Below are positions 51,958 to 61,170 of a stretch of 64,000 bases of DNA, piece by piece. The position numbers and the translations under genes were made by a program. This DNA is from Streptomyces malaysiensis subsp. samsunensis (lineage in GTDB: Bacteria; Actinomycetota; Actinomycetes; Streptomycetales; Streptomycetaceae). Position 1 is the first letter of the stretch; each line of letters begins with the position of its first letter. The stretch is from contig NZ_JANIIC010000029.1 in NCBI RefSeq assembly GCF_024519315.1, positions 56,084 through 120,083 of the forward strand, read 5' to 3'. Below the pieces are notes generated by a model. It was not told the origin of the DNA and ran no database searches. It saw only the letters and a program-made list of their open reading frames with translations.

Positions 51958-53420
51958 GGCATGCTGCGTACGACATCGACTGCGACGCCCTGGTGATCGG
52001 GTCCGGCGCGGGCGGCAGCGTCGCCGCGCTCGAACTCGCCCGCGCCGGGCGGCAGGTGACCGTCCTGGAGGAGGGCCCGCGCGTCACCACCGCGGAGCTC
52101 GCGGCGGCCAGCCCGGCCGAGTCGATGCGCCGCCTGTACCGGGGCGGCGGGGCGATCGCCGTCCTCGGCACCCCGACCATCGCCTACGGCGAGGCCCGCG
52201 TGGTCGGCGGCACCACCGTGGTCAACGGCGGTCTGCTGTGGGAGCCGTCGGCGATGGTCCTGGACCGCTGGGCCGCCTGGTCCGGCTACGGCGGCTACCG
52301 CTTCCCCGTCGTCGGCGCCCGCTTCGCCGACGTACAGCAGCGCCTCGGGATGATCGTCCAGGAGCACGGCGAGGGCAACGAGGACTCCCGGCTGCTCGCC
52401 CGGGCCGCCGAGTCGCTCGGCTGGCGCTGGCAGCATCCGCAGCGGGTGGTGCGAGGCTGCGAGCATCGCAACCAGTGTGCCACCGGCTGTCCCAGCGGCG
52501 CCAAGCAGAGCATGGCCGTCAGCTATCTGCCGCAGGCCGAGGCGCTCGGCGCGCGGATCCACGACGGGGTGCGGGCGCGGCGGCTCGTGCACGGGCGCGG
52601 CGTGGTCACCGGCGTGGAGGCCACGGACGCGGCCGGGCGGCCCGTCCGCTACCTGCCGCGCACCGTGTTCGCCGCCGCGGGCCCGATCGGCACGCCCGTG
52701 CTGCTGCGCCGCAGCTCCGTCCACCGGCACACCGCCGGGCGCCGCCTCGCCCTGCACCTCAACCTGCGGACCGTCGCCCGCTTCTCCCGGGTCGTGGACG
52801 CGGTGCGCGGCACCATGTTCACCGCCCAGGTCCAGGAGCACTCCGGGCTCGGCATCCTCGTCATGCCGTCCAACCTCACCCCGGGCGGCCTGGGCGCCGC
52901 GCTGGCCGGACGCGACCCTCGCCAGGTCGACGCACTCCTCGACGTTCGCGCCCACTTGGGCATGTTCACCACGCAGGTCCGTATGCAGGGCCCGGCGAGC
53001 ATCACCGCGTGCGTGGGCGGCGCGCCACTGCTGCGGCACGGCATGACCCAGGCGGACCATCACACGTTGCGGCTCGCGTTCCGCAGAACCGCGCGGCTCC
53101 TGTTCGCGGCGGGTGCCGTCGAGCTGCTGCCGCCCACGTCGACGGCCGGGCCCCTGCGCGACCTGGCCGACGTGGACGCGTACTGCGCCCAGGTGCGGCC
53201 GCGTGACTGGGAGTTGGTGTCCGTGCACGGCATGGCCAGCTGCCCCATGGCGCGGCCCGAGCGCGGCGGGGTGTGCGACGAGACGGGCAGGCCGCACGGC
53301 TTCCGCAACCTGCACGTGTGCGACGCCAGCGTGCTGCCCGGTGCCCCCGGCATCAGCCCGCAGGGAACGATCATGTCCTACGCCCACGAGATCGTGGGCC
53401 GTCATCTGGAGTCCGTGTGA
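51954..53420 (+). CDS. GMC-family FAD-dependent alcohol oxidoreductase
   Basis: 488 residues from ATG 51954. FAD motif CDALVIGSGAGGSVAALELA, RVVGGTTVVNGGLLWEPSA (GMC signature region), a cysteine-rich loop CEHRNQCATGCPSGAKQSMA as in the cholesterol-oxidase-like subgroup, active-site His in VSVHGMASCPMA, and the C-terminal CDASVLPGAPGISPQGTIMS. Oxidises an alcohol to aldehyde or ketone. GMC-type 6'-dehydrogenases precede class III aminotransferases in aminoglycoside pathways, an analogous pair. Confidence 0.9.
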   Translation: MRHAAYDIDCDALVIGSGAGGSVAALELARAGRQVTVLEEGPRVTTAELAAASPAESMRRLYRGGGAIAVLGTPTIAYGEARVVGGTTVVNGGLLWEPSAMVLDRWAAWSGYGGYRFPVVGARFADVQQRLGMIVQEHGEGNEDSRLLARAAESLGWRWQHPQRVVRGCEHRNQCATGCPSGAKQSMAVSYLPQAEALGARIHDGVRARRLVHGRGVVTGVEATDAAGRPVRYLPRTVFAAAGPIGTPVLLRRSSVHRHTAGRRLALHLNLRTVARFSRVVDAVRGTMFTAQVQEHSGLGILVMPSNLTPGGLGAALAGRDPRQVDALLDVRAHLGMFTTQVRMQGPASITACVGGAPLLRHGMTQADHHTLRLAFRRTARLLFAAGAVELLPPTSTAGPLRDLADVDAYCAQVRPRDWELVSVHGMASCPMARPERGGVCDETGRPHGFRNLHVCDASVLPGAPGISPQGTIMSYAHEIVGRHLESV

Positions 53421-54613
53421 GCGACCACACCGCCCAGCGAGTGAAGACCGGTCGACCGGCCGGCACCGCACCGCTGTTCAACAACGCCGCCGTCGTCGCC
53501 TCGTGCGTCGGCTTCGTCCTCATCGGCGCGCTGCAGGCCCTGTACGGTCCGGCGATCCCGGCCTTCCGTGAGGAGTTCGGGCTCTCCCCCTCCGGCGCGG
53601 GCCTCGGCCTGAGCGCCCACTTCGTCGGCGGCGTCACCGGTGTGCTGCTCTTCGACCGGCTCTTCGGGCGGCTCGGCAACCGGCAGATCCTGGCCAGCTC
53701 CTACGTCCTGATGGCGGTCGGCGCCGCGGGCGTCGCGCTCGCGCCGGCCTGGCCGCTCGCCCTGGCCGCCGCGCTGCTCGCCGGGCTCGGCTTCGGCGGT
53801 ATCGACTACGGCCTCAACCAGCTGTTCGCGATCGGCTTCGGCCACCGGTCGACCGCCATGCTGAACATCCTCAACGCCCACTTCGGGATCGGCGCGATCC
53901 TCGGCCCGATGCTGATCGGCGCAGTCGGCGCCACGCACTACCCGGCGGTCTTCCTCGGCTTCGCCGTGGTCAACCTGCCGCTCCTGCTGTGCCTGAAGGG
54001 CGTACGCGACCGGGCGCCCGAGCTGGCCTCCTCAGCACAGGCCACGGCGCCCACGGGCGCGCTCGGGCGCAGCCTGGCCTCCGTGCTCGGCGTGTTCATC
54101 GCGCTCTACGTGCTGCACGTCGGCATCGAGGCGGGCGTGGGCGGCTGGGAGCCCACCCACCTGGAGACCGTCGGCTTCGGCGCCGGAGTGGCTGCGACCG
54201 CCACGTCCGTGTACTGGCTGATGATGACCGTCGGCCGGTTCCTCGTCGTGCCGATCGCGCTGCGGTTCTCGGCCCAGGCGATCATCACCGTCTCCTGCGT
54301 GGGCATGACCGTGTGCCTGCTGCTCGCGACGGTGCCGGGACTCGCCCCGTACGCGTACGCGGGTGTCGGCCTGTTCATCGCACCGATCTTTCCGACGGGC
54401 CTTCCCTGGCTCAACAAGGCGGCCCCGCGGGCCCGCAGGGCCGGGGCCGTGGTCATCGCCGCGTCCATGATCGGCGGCGTCGCGGCCGGACCCGTGCTCG
54501 GCAAGGCCATCGAGTGGTCCGGCATCCGCGCGGTGCCGCTGCTGCTATGCGGTGTCTCGGCGCTGTGTCTGGCCGCCACGCTCTGGCTGATCCGCGCCAT
54601 CCGCACCCACTGA
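53417..54613 (+). CDS. MFS transporter (sugar/drug type)
   Basis: 398 residues from GTG 53417, overlapping the GMC stop. About 12 membrane segments; motifs VGGVTGVLLFDRLFGRLGNR after helix 2 and LGFGGIDYGLNQLFAIGFGH resemble the fucose-permease-like group. As last gene of an operon with transferase and amination genes it may export the product, but import of a sugar cannot be excluded. Confidence 0.88.
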   Translation: MSDHTAQRVKTGRPAGTAPLFNNAAVVASCVGFVLIGALQALYGPAIPAFREEFGLSPSGAGLGLSAHFVGGVTGVLLFDRLFGRLGNRQILASSYVLMAVGAAGVALAPAWPLALAAALLAGLGFGGIDYGLNQLFAIGFGHRSTAMLNILNAHFGIGAILGPMLIGAVGATHYPAVFLGFAVVNLPLLLCLKGVRDRAPELASSAQATAPTGALGRSLASVLGVFIALYVLHVGIEAGVGGWEPTHLETVGFGAGVAATATSVYWLMMTVGRFLVVPIALRFSAQAIITVSCVGMTVCLLLATVPGLAPYAYAGVGLFIAPIFPTGLPWLNKAAPRARRAGAVVIAASMIGGVAAGPVLGKAIEWSGIRAVPLLLCGVSALCLAATLWLIRAIRTH

Positions 54614-54657
54614 TCGACTCGTCTCCCTTCCGGGGTGTTCTGGGTGCCTCACGCTCG

Positions 54658-54687
54658 TTGACTTACTTAATTCAGCAACGTAACAAT
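54658..54687 (+). promoter_or_regulatory. Promoter/operator of the beta-mannosidase operon (TTGACT-N17-TAACAAT)
   Basis: TTGACT (54658-54663), 17 bp, TAACAAT (54681-54687). The first 7 bases of the spacer (TACTTAA) and its last 4 (AACG) match the 47550 copy, leaving a six-base variable centre. It is 37 bp before ATG 54725. Confidence 0.7.
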
Positions 54688-54724
54688 GCTCGCGAGTCTA
54701 TGGCCTCGCTCGGAAGGTCCAGCG

Positions 54725-57253
54725 ATGACGGATGTCCCGGCCGCAGGCTCCGATCCGACGGGAGTGAACATGGCGCGTACTACCTTGCACGAGGGCTGGC
54801 AGCTGAGCGCGACGCGTGGGCCGGTGCCGGACGCCGTCCGCGGGCGCACAGTGCCCGCCGCGGTGCCGGGCAGCGTGCATCTCGACTTGAGGGCCGCGGG
54901 CCTCATACCCGACCCCTACCTTGACCGGGTCGAGGCGGAGCTGGTGTGGATGCACCGCACCGACTGGCAGTACCGCCTCACGTTCGAGGCCACCGCCGCG
55001 CAGGCCGGGGAGCACGTGGACCTGGTCTTCGACGGCCTGGACACCGTCGCGGCCATCACCCTCAACGGGGAACTGATCGGCACCACGGCCAACATGCACC
55101 GCAGCTACCGCTTCGACGTCCGCCCCCACCTCGTGGACGGCGCCAACGAACTCACCGTGGACTTCTCCTCTGCCCTCCAGTACGCGGAGGAGAAGGAAGC
55201 GGAACTCGGCCGTCGCGACCACGTCTACCCGCACGCATTCAACATGGTGCGCAAGATGGCGTGCAGCTTCGGCTGGGACTGGGGCCCCGACCTGCAGACC
55301 GCCGGCATCTGGAAGCCCGTCCGCCTGGAACGCTGGCACACGGCACGACTCGGCCGCGTCCGGCCCCTGGTGAGCGTCGAGCCCGACGGCACCGGAGCCG
55401 TGGAGGTGCACGCGGACATCGAACGGACCGCAGCGGAAGCGCCACAGCTGGTCCTCACCGCCGAGGTCGGCGGACACCGGGCGCGCGCCGTGCTCACCGT
55501 CGGCGACACCACCGCCGTGCTCCGGGGCGGCGTACCCGACGCCCGGATGTGGTGCCCCGCCGGATACGGCGACCAGCCCCTGTACGACCTTCGGGTCACC
55601 CTTGCCACGGCCGAGCGGCCCGAAGAGCCTCTCGACGCCGTCGACCGGCGCGTGGGCTTCAGGAACATCACCGTCGACACCGCACCCGACGAGACCGGCA
55701 CCCCCTTCACCTTCGTCGTCAACGGCACCCGCATCTTCGCCAAGGGAGCCAACTGGATCCCCGACGACCACTTCCTGACCCGCATCACGCGCGAACGCCT
55801 CGAACGCCGCGTCGACCAGGCCCTCGCCGCCCACATGAACATGCTGCGCGTGTGGGGCGGCGGCATCTACGAGACCGACGACTTCTACGACGTGTGCGAC
55901 GAGCGAGGAATGCTCGTCTGGCAGGACTTCCCCTTCGCCTGCGCCGCCTACCCCGAGGAGGAGCCGCTGCGCGGCGAGGTCGAGGCCGAGGCGCGCGAGA
56001 ACGTCGCCCGGCTCGCCGGACACCCCAGCCTGGCCCTGTGGAACGGCGGCAACGAGAACCTCTGGGGCTACGCCGACTGGGGCTGGCCCGAGCAACTGGC
56101 CGGTCGCACCTGGGGACTTGGCTACTACACCGACCTGCTGCCGCGGATCGTCGCCGACCTCGACCCGACGACGCCCTACGCCGACGGCAGCCCCTACACC
56201 CCCGGCGCACCGGTCGGCGGCACCCACCCCAACGACCAGAATCACGGCACGCGGCACGAGTGGGAGGTGTGGAACCGGCTCGACTACACCACCTACCGCG
56301 ACCACATTCCGCGCTTCTGCTCCGAATTCGGCTTCCAGGGCCCGCCCACCTGGGCCACCCTCACCCGCTGGATCCACGACGAACCGCTCGCCCCCACCTC
56401 GCCCGCGTTCCTGCTGCACCAGAAGGCGGAGGACGGGAACGGCAAGCTGGACCGCGGCATGGCTCCGCACCTGCCCCGCCCGCTCTCCTTCACGGACTGG
56501 CACTGGGCCACGCAGCTCAACCAGGCCCGCGCCGTCGCCTTCGGCATCGAGCACTTCCGCTCCTGGTGGCCGAGGACGGCCGGAAGTCTGGTCTGGCAGC
56601 TCAACGACTGCTGGCCCGTCACCTCCTGGGCCGCGGTGGACAGCGACGAGCGCCCCAAGCCCCTGTGGTACGCGCTGCGCGACGCTTACGCGCCGCGTCT
56701 GCTGACCTTCCAGCCCAGGGAGGGCAGACTCGCCGTCGTCGTGGTCAACGACACCGACGAAGCCTGGGCCGGCCGCCTGGTCCTCGAGCGTCAGACGCTC
56801 GAGGGTGTCGTCCGTGCCGATGCTAAAGTCGAGCTCCGGGTGGGGCCCCGTTCGGTAGTCTGCGTGAAGCCGGACGACTCACTGCTCACACCGGAAGAGG
56901 CCAGGCAGGAGGTGCTCGTGGCGTCGTCGGAGGGCGTACGCGCCGTCCACACTTTCTGCGAGGACCGCGACCTCGCCTACCGGCCCGACGCGCTGAGCGC
57001 ACAGGCCCACGCCGAGCCGGGCGGCTACCGCGTCGACGTCCGGGCCACCTCGTTCGCCCGCGACGTCGCCGTGCTGGCCGACCACGTCGCCGACGACGCG
57101 ACGGTCGACGACATGCTCGTCACCCTGCTGCCCGGAGAGAGCCACACCTTCCACGTCCGCACCCGCCATACCCTCGATCCCGCTGTCCTGACCGCCGTAC
57201 CCGTGTTGCGTTCCGTGAACAGCCTCTGCCCCACGACACCGGAGATCGGATGA
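54725..57253 (+). CDS. Beta-mannosidase, GH2
   Basis: 842 residues from ATG 54725 (GGAAGG seven bases upstream; ATG 54770 is also possible). N-terminal sugar-binding domain (AAVPGSVHLDLRAAGLIPDP, TDWQYRLTFEA), jelly-roll segment FGWDWGPDLQTAGIWKPV, then the catalytic barrel: NMLRVWGGGIYETDDFYDVC, acid/base in LWNGGNENLWGYADWG, nucleophile in PRFCSEFGFQGPPTW. The DWGP and WGGG motifs separate it from beta-galactosidases of GH2. No signal peptide: it hydrolyses manno-oligosaccharides in the cytoplasm. Confidence 0.94.
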   Translation: MTDVPAAGSDPTGVNMARTTLHEGWQLSATRGPVPDAVRGRTVPAAVPGSVHLDLRAAGLIPDPYLDRVEAELVWMHRTDWQYRLTFEATAAQAGEHVDLVFDGLDTVAAITLNGELIGTTANMHRSYRFDVRPHLVDGANELTVDFSSALQYAEEKEAELGRRDHVYPHAFNMVRKMACSFGWDWGPDLQTAGIWKPVRLERWHTARLGRVRPLVSVEPDGTGAVEVHADIERTAAEAPQLVLTAEVGGHRARAVLTVGDTTAVLRGGVPDARMWCPAGYGDQPLYDLRVTLATAERPEEPLDAVDRRVGFRNITVDTAPDETGTPFTFVVNGTRIFAKGANWIPDDHFLTRITRERLERRVDQALAAHMNMLRVWGGGIYETDDFYDVCDERGMLVWQDFPFACAAYPEEEPLRGEVEAEARENVARLAGHPSLALWNGGNENLWGYADWGWPEQLAGRTWGLGYYTDLLPRIVADLDPTTPYADGSPYTPGAPVGGTHPNDQNHGTRHEWEVWNRLDYTTYRDHIPRFCSEFGFQGPPTWATLTRWIHDEPLAPTSPAFLLHQKAEDGNGKLDRGMAPHLPRPLSFTDWHWATQLNQARAVAFGIEHFRSWWPRTAGSLVWQLNDCWPVTSWAAVDSDERPKPLWYALRDAYAPRLLTFQPREGRLAVVVVNDTDEAWAGRLVLERQTLEGVVRADAKVELRVGPRSVVCVKPDDSLLTPEEARQEVLVASSEGVRAVHTFCEDRDLAYRPDALSAQAHAEPGGYRVDVRATSFARDVAVLADHVADDATVDDMLVTLLPGESHTFHVRTRHTLDPAVLTAVPVLRSVNSLCPTTPEIG

Positions 57254-58113
57254 CCCCTGCCCATCGCGACCGCACCCAGCCGGGTGCCCTGGGCCTCGTC
57301 CTCGCGCGTTCGACCCGGCTGCTCGGCGTGGAGCCGTTCTTCATGGAGTTCATCGCCGGAATGGAGGAGTGCCTCGTCACACGCGACATGTCGGTGCTGC
57401 TCCATGTCGTCCCGACGTACGAGGAAGAGGTGGCCGCCTATCGCCGGTGGGCCGAGGGAGGTCTGGTCGACGCGGTGGCCGTGGTCAACCTCGTCGAGGA
57501 CGACCCAAGGCCGGCCGTCCTGCGCGAGTTGGGGCTGCCGGCGGTCCTCGTCGGCACCTGGCGGGACGCCCCCGACCTGCCGGCCGTGCGCACCGACGAC
57601 GGCGGCCCCGTCCGCGACGCCGTGGCCCGGCTCGCGGACCTCGGACACCGTGTCATCGCGCGTGTCGCGGGACCGCGCTCCCTCCTGCATACCCAGGCCC
57701 GCACCGTGGCCCAGGAGGAGGCGTGCAAACAGGCGGGCGTCGAGTCGGTGGTCATCGACGGCGACTACACGGCCGAGTCCGGGGCCCGGCTCACCGCCGA
57801 GCTGCTCAAGCGGGATTCCCGGCCCACCGCGATCCTCTACGACAACGACGTGATGGCGGTCGCCGGACTGGCCACGGCCAAGGAGCTTGGTCTGGAAGCC
57901 CCCGCCGACCTGTCGCTGATCGCCTGGGACGACTCCGCGCTCTGCCGCCTCGCCTCACCGCCGCTGACCACCATGACCGTCGACGTGCACGGCTTCGGGG
58001 TGGTGGTCGCGGAAGCCGCCCTGGATCACATCGACGGCAGGCCCGTCACCGAGCGCTGGTCCCCGACGGCCCACTTCGTGCAACGCGGCACGACGGGACC
58101 CGCACCCGCCTGA
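57250..58113 (+). CDS. LacI-type sugar-binding protein lacking the DNA-binding domain
   Basis: 287 residues; the ATG overlaps the beta-mannosidase stop (ATGA), fixing the start. Residue 13 onward is a LacI/PBP1 ligand domain: ALGLVLARSTRLLGVEPFFM, VDAVAVVNLVEDDPRPAVLR, RPTAILYDNDVMAVAGLATA, DLSLIAWDDSALCRLASPPL, TTMTVDVHGFG. The ~55-residue N-terminal HTH and hinge helix present in LacI regulators are absent, and no signal peptide replaces them. It may be a cytoplasmic sugar sensor that works through another protein, such as the ROK repressor (inference). Confidence 0.85.
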   Translation: MTPAHRDRTQPGALGLVLARSTRLLGVEPFFMEFIAGMEECLVTRDMSVLLHVVPTYEEEVAAYRRWAEGGLVDAVAVVNLVEDDPRPAVLRELGLPAVLVGTWRDAPDLPAVRTDDGGPVRDAVARLADLGHRVIARVAGPRSLLHTQARTVAQEEACKQAGVESVVIDGDYTAESGARLTAELLKRDSRPTAILYDNDVMAVAGLATAKELGLEAPADLSLIAWDDSALCRLASPPLTTMTVDVHGFGVVVAEAALDHIDGRPVTERWSPTAHFVQRGTTGPAPA

Positions 58114-58123
58114 CGGGGCGCAA

Positions 58124-58151
58124 CCGGGGGCGGCAGCGATTCCGCCCCCGG
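58124..58151 (+). terminator. Terminator after the beta-mannosidase operon
   Basis: Perfect 10-bp stem CCGGGGGCGG / CCGCCCCCGG with an 8-nt loop, extended by GGGCGC/GCGCCC across an AA bulge. It lies 11 bp after the LacI-like gene. Confidence 0.75.
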
Positions 58152-58288
58152 CGCCCTTGACGCCGTCCGGGCCGGGCCGTCCGCTCGTACGGACGTGCTG
58201 ACCCACTCGGCTGAGCACGGGCGGCGGCGGCCTGCGCGGATACCCGGGCGCACTGTTCGTGACATCTGTGGATGGCCGGAGAAGCCGG

Positions 58289-59344
58289 ATGCGGCAGTGC
58301 CGCCATGTGGAGCAGACTCTTCGGATGCATCTCGATTGCGTCGCAGTCGCCGCGGCTTTCGGGCTGGGTCGGCCGTTGGGGCCATGGCGCCCGCTGGCCA
58401 ACGGGGGCGCCCCGTCGGACAGCCGTGTGCTGGTCACCACGCGAGGCCGGTGGGTGGTGCGGACGGACCGGTTGCTGGGCGAGTGGCATCGCGAACAGGC
58501 GCACCGGGTGCACCGGCTACAGAGCGCGGCCTGGGAAGCGGGGATCACGATGCCGCGGCCCGTCGAGCCCCCCTCTCCGGCCATCGGCTTCTGGCACAAC
58601 CCAGCGGGTGAGGCGCTGGTGCGGGTGAGCGAATGGCTCGAAGGGCACGACTTGCGGCGGGCCGAGGCCCCATCCGATGCCGACCTCTCGAAGCCGGCGG
58701 AGTGGGTGGGAAGCACCTTGGCCCGCATCGCCCTCCTGGGCACTGGTTCAGGGGCCGGCGCCGATGACGGCATCGCGCTGCATTCCCTGGCGGAGTGGCA
58801 GGAGTGGGTGGGCGAGGCCGGTGCGAGCGACCACCCGGTCGCCCCGTCGGCGCATGCCCTCCTCCCCGTGGTCGCGGACGCGACCACGCTGATTCAGGAC
58901 GCGCTGCGCAATCCTCCCGGCACCGTACTGGTCCACGGGGACACATCCCGGGCCAATGTGCTGCGCACTTCCGACGGATACGCATTGATCGACTGGGAGG
59001 GGGTCCGGGCGGACGTCCCCTGGTGGGAAGCGGTGAACGTCGCTTTCCGGTTCGCCACCCCGTTCAACGGACCCACCGCCGAGGGCGATCCCCGCGTGGT
59101 GCGCCCGCTGCTGGCGGCCTATCTCGATCGCGGAGGGCCGGGCGGCCCGGCAACGGTCTCCGCGTTCGCCGGCATGCTGCGCAGCCAACTAGCCACCATG
59201 GCCTGGTGCCTGTGGCTGGCGCTGGGCCACCGCCAGGCCGACACCGGCCAGCGTGCCTTTGGGCTTCGCATGGTCACCTTCGCGGCCCGGGACCTGCCGA
59301 GGGTCATGCGATCGCTGGAGCGGTGGACCGCGCTCCTTCGATGA
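58289..59344 (+). CDS. Aminoglycoside-phosphotransferase-fold kinase
   Basis: 351 residues from ATG 58289 (GGAG seven bases upstream; ATG 58325 is an alternative with a poorer site). Kinase-like motifs: catalytic loop VLVHGDTSRANVLRTSDG (H-G-D-x4-N) and the metal site ALIDWEGVRADVPWWEAVNV. The N-lobe is short, with nucleotide contacts not clearly readable. Substrates of this fold include sugars, choline, amino sugars and antibiotics. Its place after the mannosidase operon allows a sugar kinase role, but this is open. Confidence 0.8.
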   Translation: MRQCRHVEQTLRMHLDCVAVAAAFGLGRPLGPWRPLANGGAPSDSRVLVTTRGRWVVRTDRLLGEWHREQAHRVHRLQSAAWEAGITMPRPVEPPSPAIGFWHNPAGEALVRVSEWLEGHDLRRAEAPSDADLSKPAEWVGSTLARIALLGTGSGAGADDGIALHSLAEWQEWVGEAGASDHPVAPSAHALLPVVADATTLIQDALRNPPGTVLVHGDTSRANVLRTSDGYALIDWEGVRADVPWWEAVNVAFRFATPFNGPTAEGDPRVVRPLLAAYLDRGGPGGPATVSAFAGMLRSQLATMAWCLWLALGHRQADTGQRAFGLRMVTFAARDLPRVMRSLERWTALLR

Positions 59345-59569
59345 ATCGGGCCCAGGAAACTTTCATCGGTTTCCGAAGTTTCTCTGCGGAAGGTGTTGCC
59401 AGCCTCCGGCCGCGCTCCTACCGTCGGTGGCCAACGGGTGAGTGACGCCGGGGGCCACAGGCTCGCCGGAGCCAAGGGACATCGCCGCCGGGCGGACCAC
59501 CCGTCCTGCGCACCGTGGTGCACGGCGCGCTTTCATCGCATCGTCCGTATCCCCCCACAGGAGTTGGTC

Positions 59570-60622
59570 ATGTCCCCACAACATGCCTCCCGTCGCACGG
59601 TTCTCCGCCGCATGGCAGGGATCGCTGCGATCCTCGCCGTGCCCGGCACGGCCGCGGTGGCGGGCAACGCGTCTGCCGGCGAGACCGTCTCCCCTCGCGG
59701 CGCCCGGAAGAAAGCTGCCGGGCCGGTCGCGCCCGGCGCGAACCAGCAGGCCGTGAACCTACTGGCCTTCGTCACCGCCCAGTACCGGAAGAAGATCATC
59801 TCCGGGCAGCAGGAGTCGACCTGGATCGACGGCCCCGACTACGAGATGAACTACATCCACGAGCACACCGGCAAGTACCCCGCGATCCGCGGCCTCGACA
59901 TCTGCGACGCCCCGGGCGGCGCCACGGAGCGGGCCATCGCCTGGTGGCAAGCCGGCGGCATCCCCATGTTCGGCTACCACATGGGGGCGCCCACGTACTC
60001 CGACGACTACGACGGCTCGAAGCAGACAGTCTCCATCGACAAGGTGCTCACCGCGGGCACCGCCGAGAACAAGTCCTTCGTCGAGCGCCTGGACAACGCG
60101 GCCGCCCAGATGAACAAGCTCCGAGAGGCCGGCGCCGCCGCGATCTGGCGCCCCTTCCACGAGGCCGGCGGCACCTGGTTCTGGTGGAGCAAGGAAGGCG
60201 GCGACCAATACCAGCGGCTGTGGGAGTACGCCTTCGACCGCTTCACCGAGAAGAAGGTCACCAACGCCATCTGGCTGATGGGCTTCAACGGCGAGCCCGC
60301 CGCCTCCGCCTCCTTCTACCCGGGCAAGGAATACGTCGACATCGCCGGCGCCGACACATATGCCGGTGACCAGAACTACGACCCGCAGAAGGCGATGTAC
60401 GACGCGACGACGGGTGTGGTCGGCGACGCCATTCCGGTGGCGCTGCACGAGAACGGCCCCATCCCGGACCCGGACGAGCTCGTGTCGACCGGCGCCGGCT
60501 GGGTGCTGTTCAACACCTGGAACGTCGAGCACCTGACACAGAGCAACACAGTCGACCACCTGGTCAAGGTCTACGGCCACGACCATGTCGTCACCCGCGA
60601 TGAGGTGCCCGACCTCAACTGA
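59570..60622 (+). CDS. Secreted endo-beta-1,4-mannanase, GH26
   Basis: 350 residues from ATG 59570 (AGGAG upstream). TAT signal peptide: SRRTVLRRM then a hydrophobic AGIAAILAVPGTAAVAG and AXA-type cleavage. GH26 barrel: IISGQQESTWIDG, acid/base Glu in IWRPFHEAGGTWFWW, WLMGFNGEPA, YVDIAGADTYAG, nucleophile Glu in VALHENGPIPDP. It cuts mannan outside the cell; products would enter by the ABC importer. No carbohydrate-binding module is visible. Confidence 0.93.
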   Translation: MSPQHASRRTVLRRMAGIAAILAVPGTAAVAGNASAGETVSPRGARKKAAGPVAPGANQQAVNLLAFVTAQYRKKIISGQQESTWIDGPDYEMNYIHEHTGKYPAIRGLDICDAPGGATERAIAWWQAGGIPMFGYHMGAPTYSDDYDGSKQTVSIDKVLTAGTAENKSFVERLDNAAAQMNKLREAGAAAIWRPFHEAGGTWFWWSKEGGDQYQRLWEYAFDRFTEKKVTNAIWLMGFNGEPAASASFYPGKEYVDIAGADTYAGDQNYDPQKAMYDATTGVVGDAIPVALHENGPIPDPDELVSTGAGWVLFNTWNVEHLTQSNTVDHLVKVYGHDHVVTRDEVPDLN

Positions 60623-60632
60623 CGCCTCCTGT

Positions 60633-60669
60633 CCCGCTCAGGCGCCGCGGCGCCCGTCGCCCGAGCGGG
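60633..60669 (+). terminator. Terminator after the mannanase gene
   Basis: CCCGCTC (60633-60639) pairs with GAGCGGG (60663-60669), and the enclosed sequence contains a second GC palindrome (GGCGCCGCGGCGCC). It starts 11 bp after the stop. Confidence 0.6.
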
Positions 60670-60714
60670 GTTGGCCAGCTCTCGGTGATGCCGGGCACTA
60701 GTGGATCGTCGCGG

Positions 60715-61170
60715 CTAATTTTTGGGATACAGGTGGCGCAGTTTGATGCGTGCGTCGTGGGTGGTGAACTGCCAGTCCACCTGACGTTGGTCGGTGTTGG
60801 TGGCGTTCTGCCAGGCCGAGAGTTCGGTGTTGAGTGTGTCGAGGTCGTTGATGCGGCGGTCGAGACATTGCCGGGTCAGCACGGAGAGTTCGGTCTCGGC
60901 GATGTTGAGCCATGACCCGTGTCTGGGCGTGTGGTGCCGCGGCGGATGTACTCGCTGTCCTGGCAGGCGTCGCGACCGGGGCGTGCCGGGAGCGTGGCGC
61001 GGGCGTCGCCGAGGAACTGGTAGGGCTTCTCGTCCATGCACACCACCGGACGTGCCGGGTCATAGGGCCGGGCATAGACGGCCAGCACGTCTTCCATTCC
61101 GGCCGCGAACTGCGCGTTCGCCCGTGGTGGGATGGTCCAGCACTTCTTCAGGTGAGGAGGCAGTTCCGTT
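60715..61170 (-). pseudogene. IS630-family transposase remnant
   Basis: Minus-strand frames read LKKCWTIPPRANAQFAAGME, VVCMDEKPYQFLGDARATLP (first Asp of the DDE), then after a deletion and frame change HGSWLNIAETELSVLTRQCL and VDWQFTTHDARIKLRHLYPK. About 100 residues between them, carrying the second Asp, are gone. It lies just inside the right tRNA repeat. Confidence 0.8.

Noticed and set aside
51855..53471. 538-codon minus-strand frame opposite the GMC gene
   Set aside because: Shadow frame; the plus strand has the FAD and active-site motifs and overlapping operon starts.
54698..56554. Long open frame (618 codons) opposite the beta-mannosidase
   Set aside because: It is the antisense shadow of a high-GC gene: no ribosome site, no motif, and the plus strand carries all GH2 catalytic residues.
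57250..58113. Ordinary LacI repressor
   Set aside because: No helix-turn-helix or hinge helix in frame, and the ATGA overlap leaves no room for a longer N-terminus.
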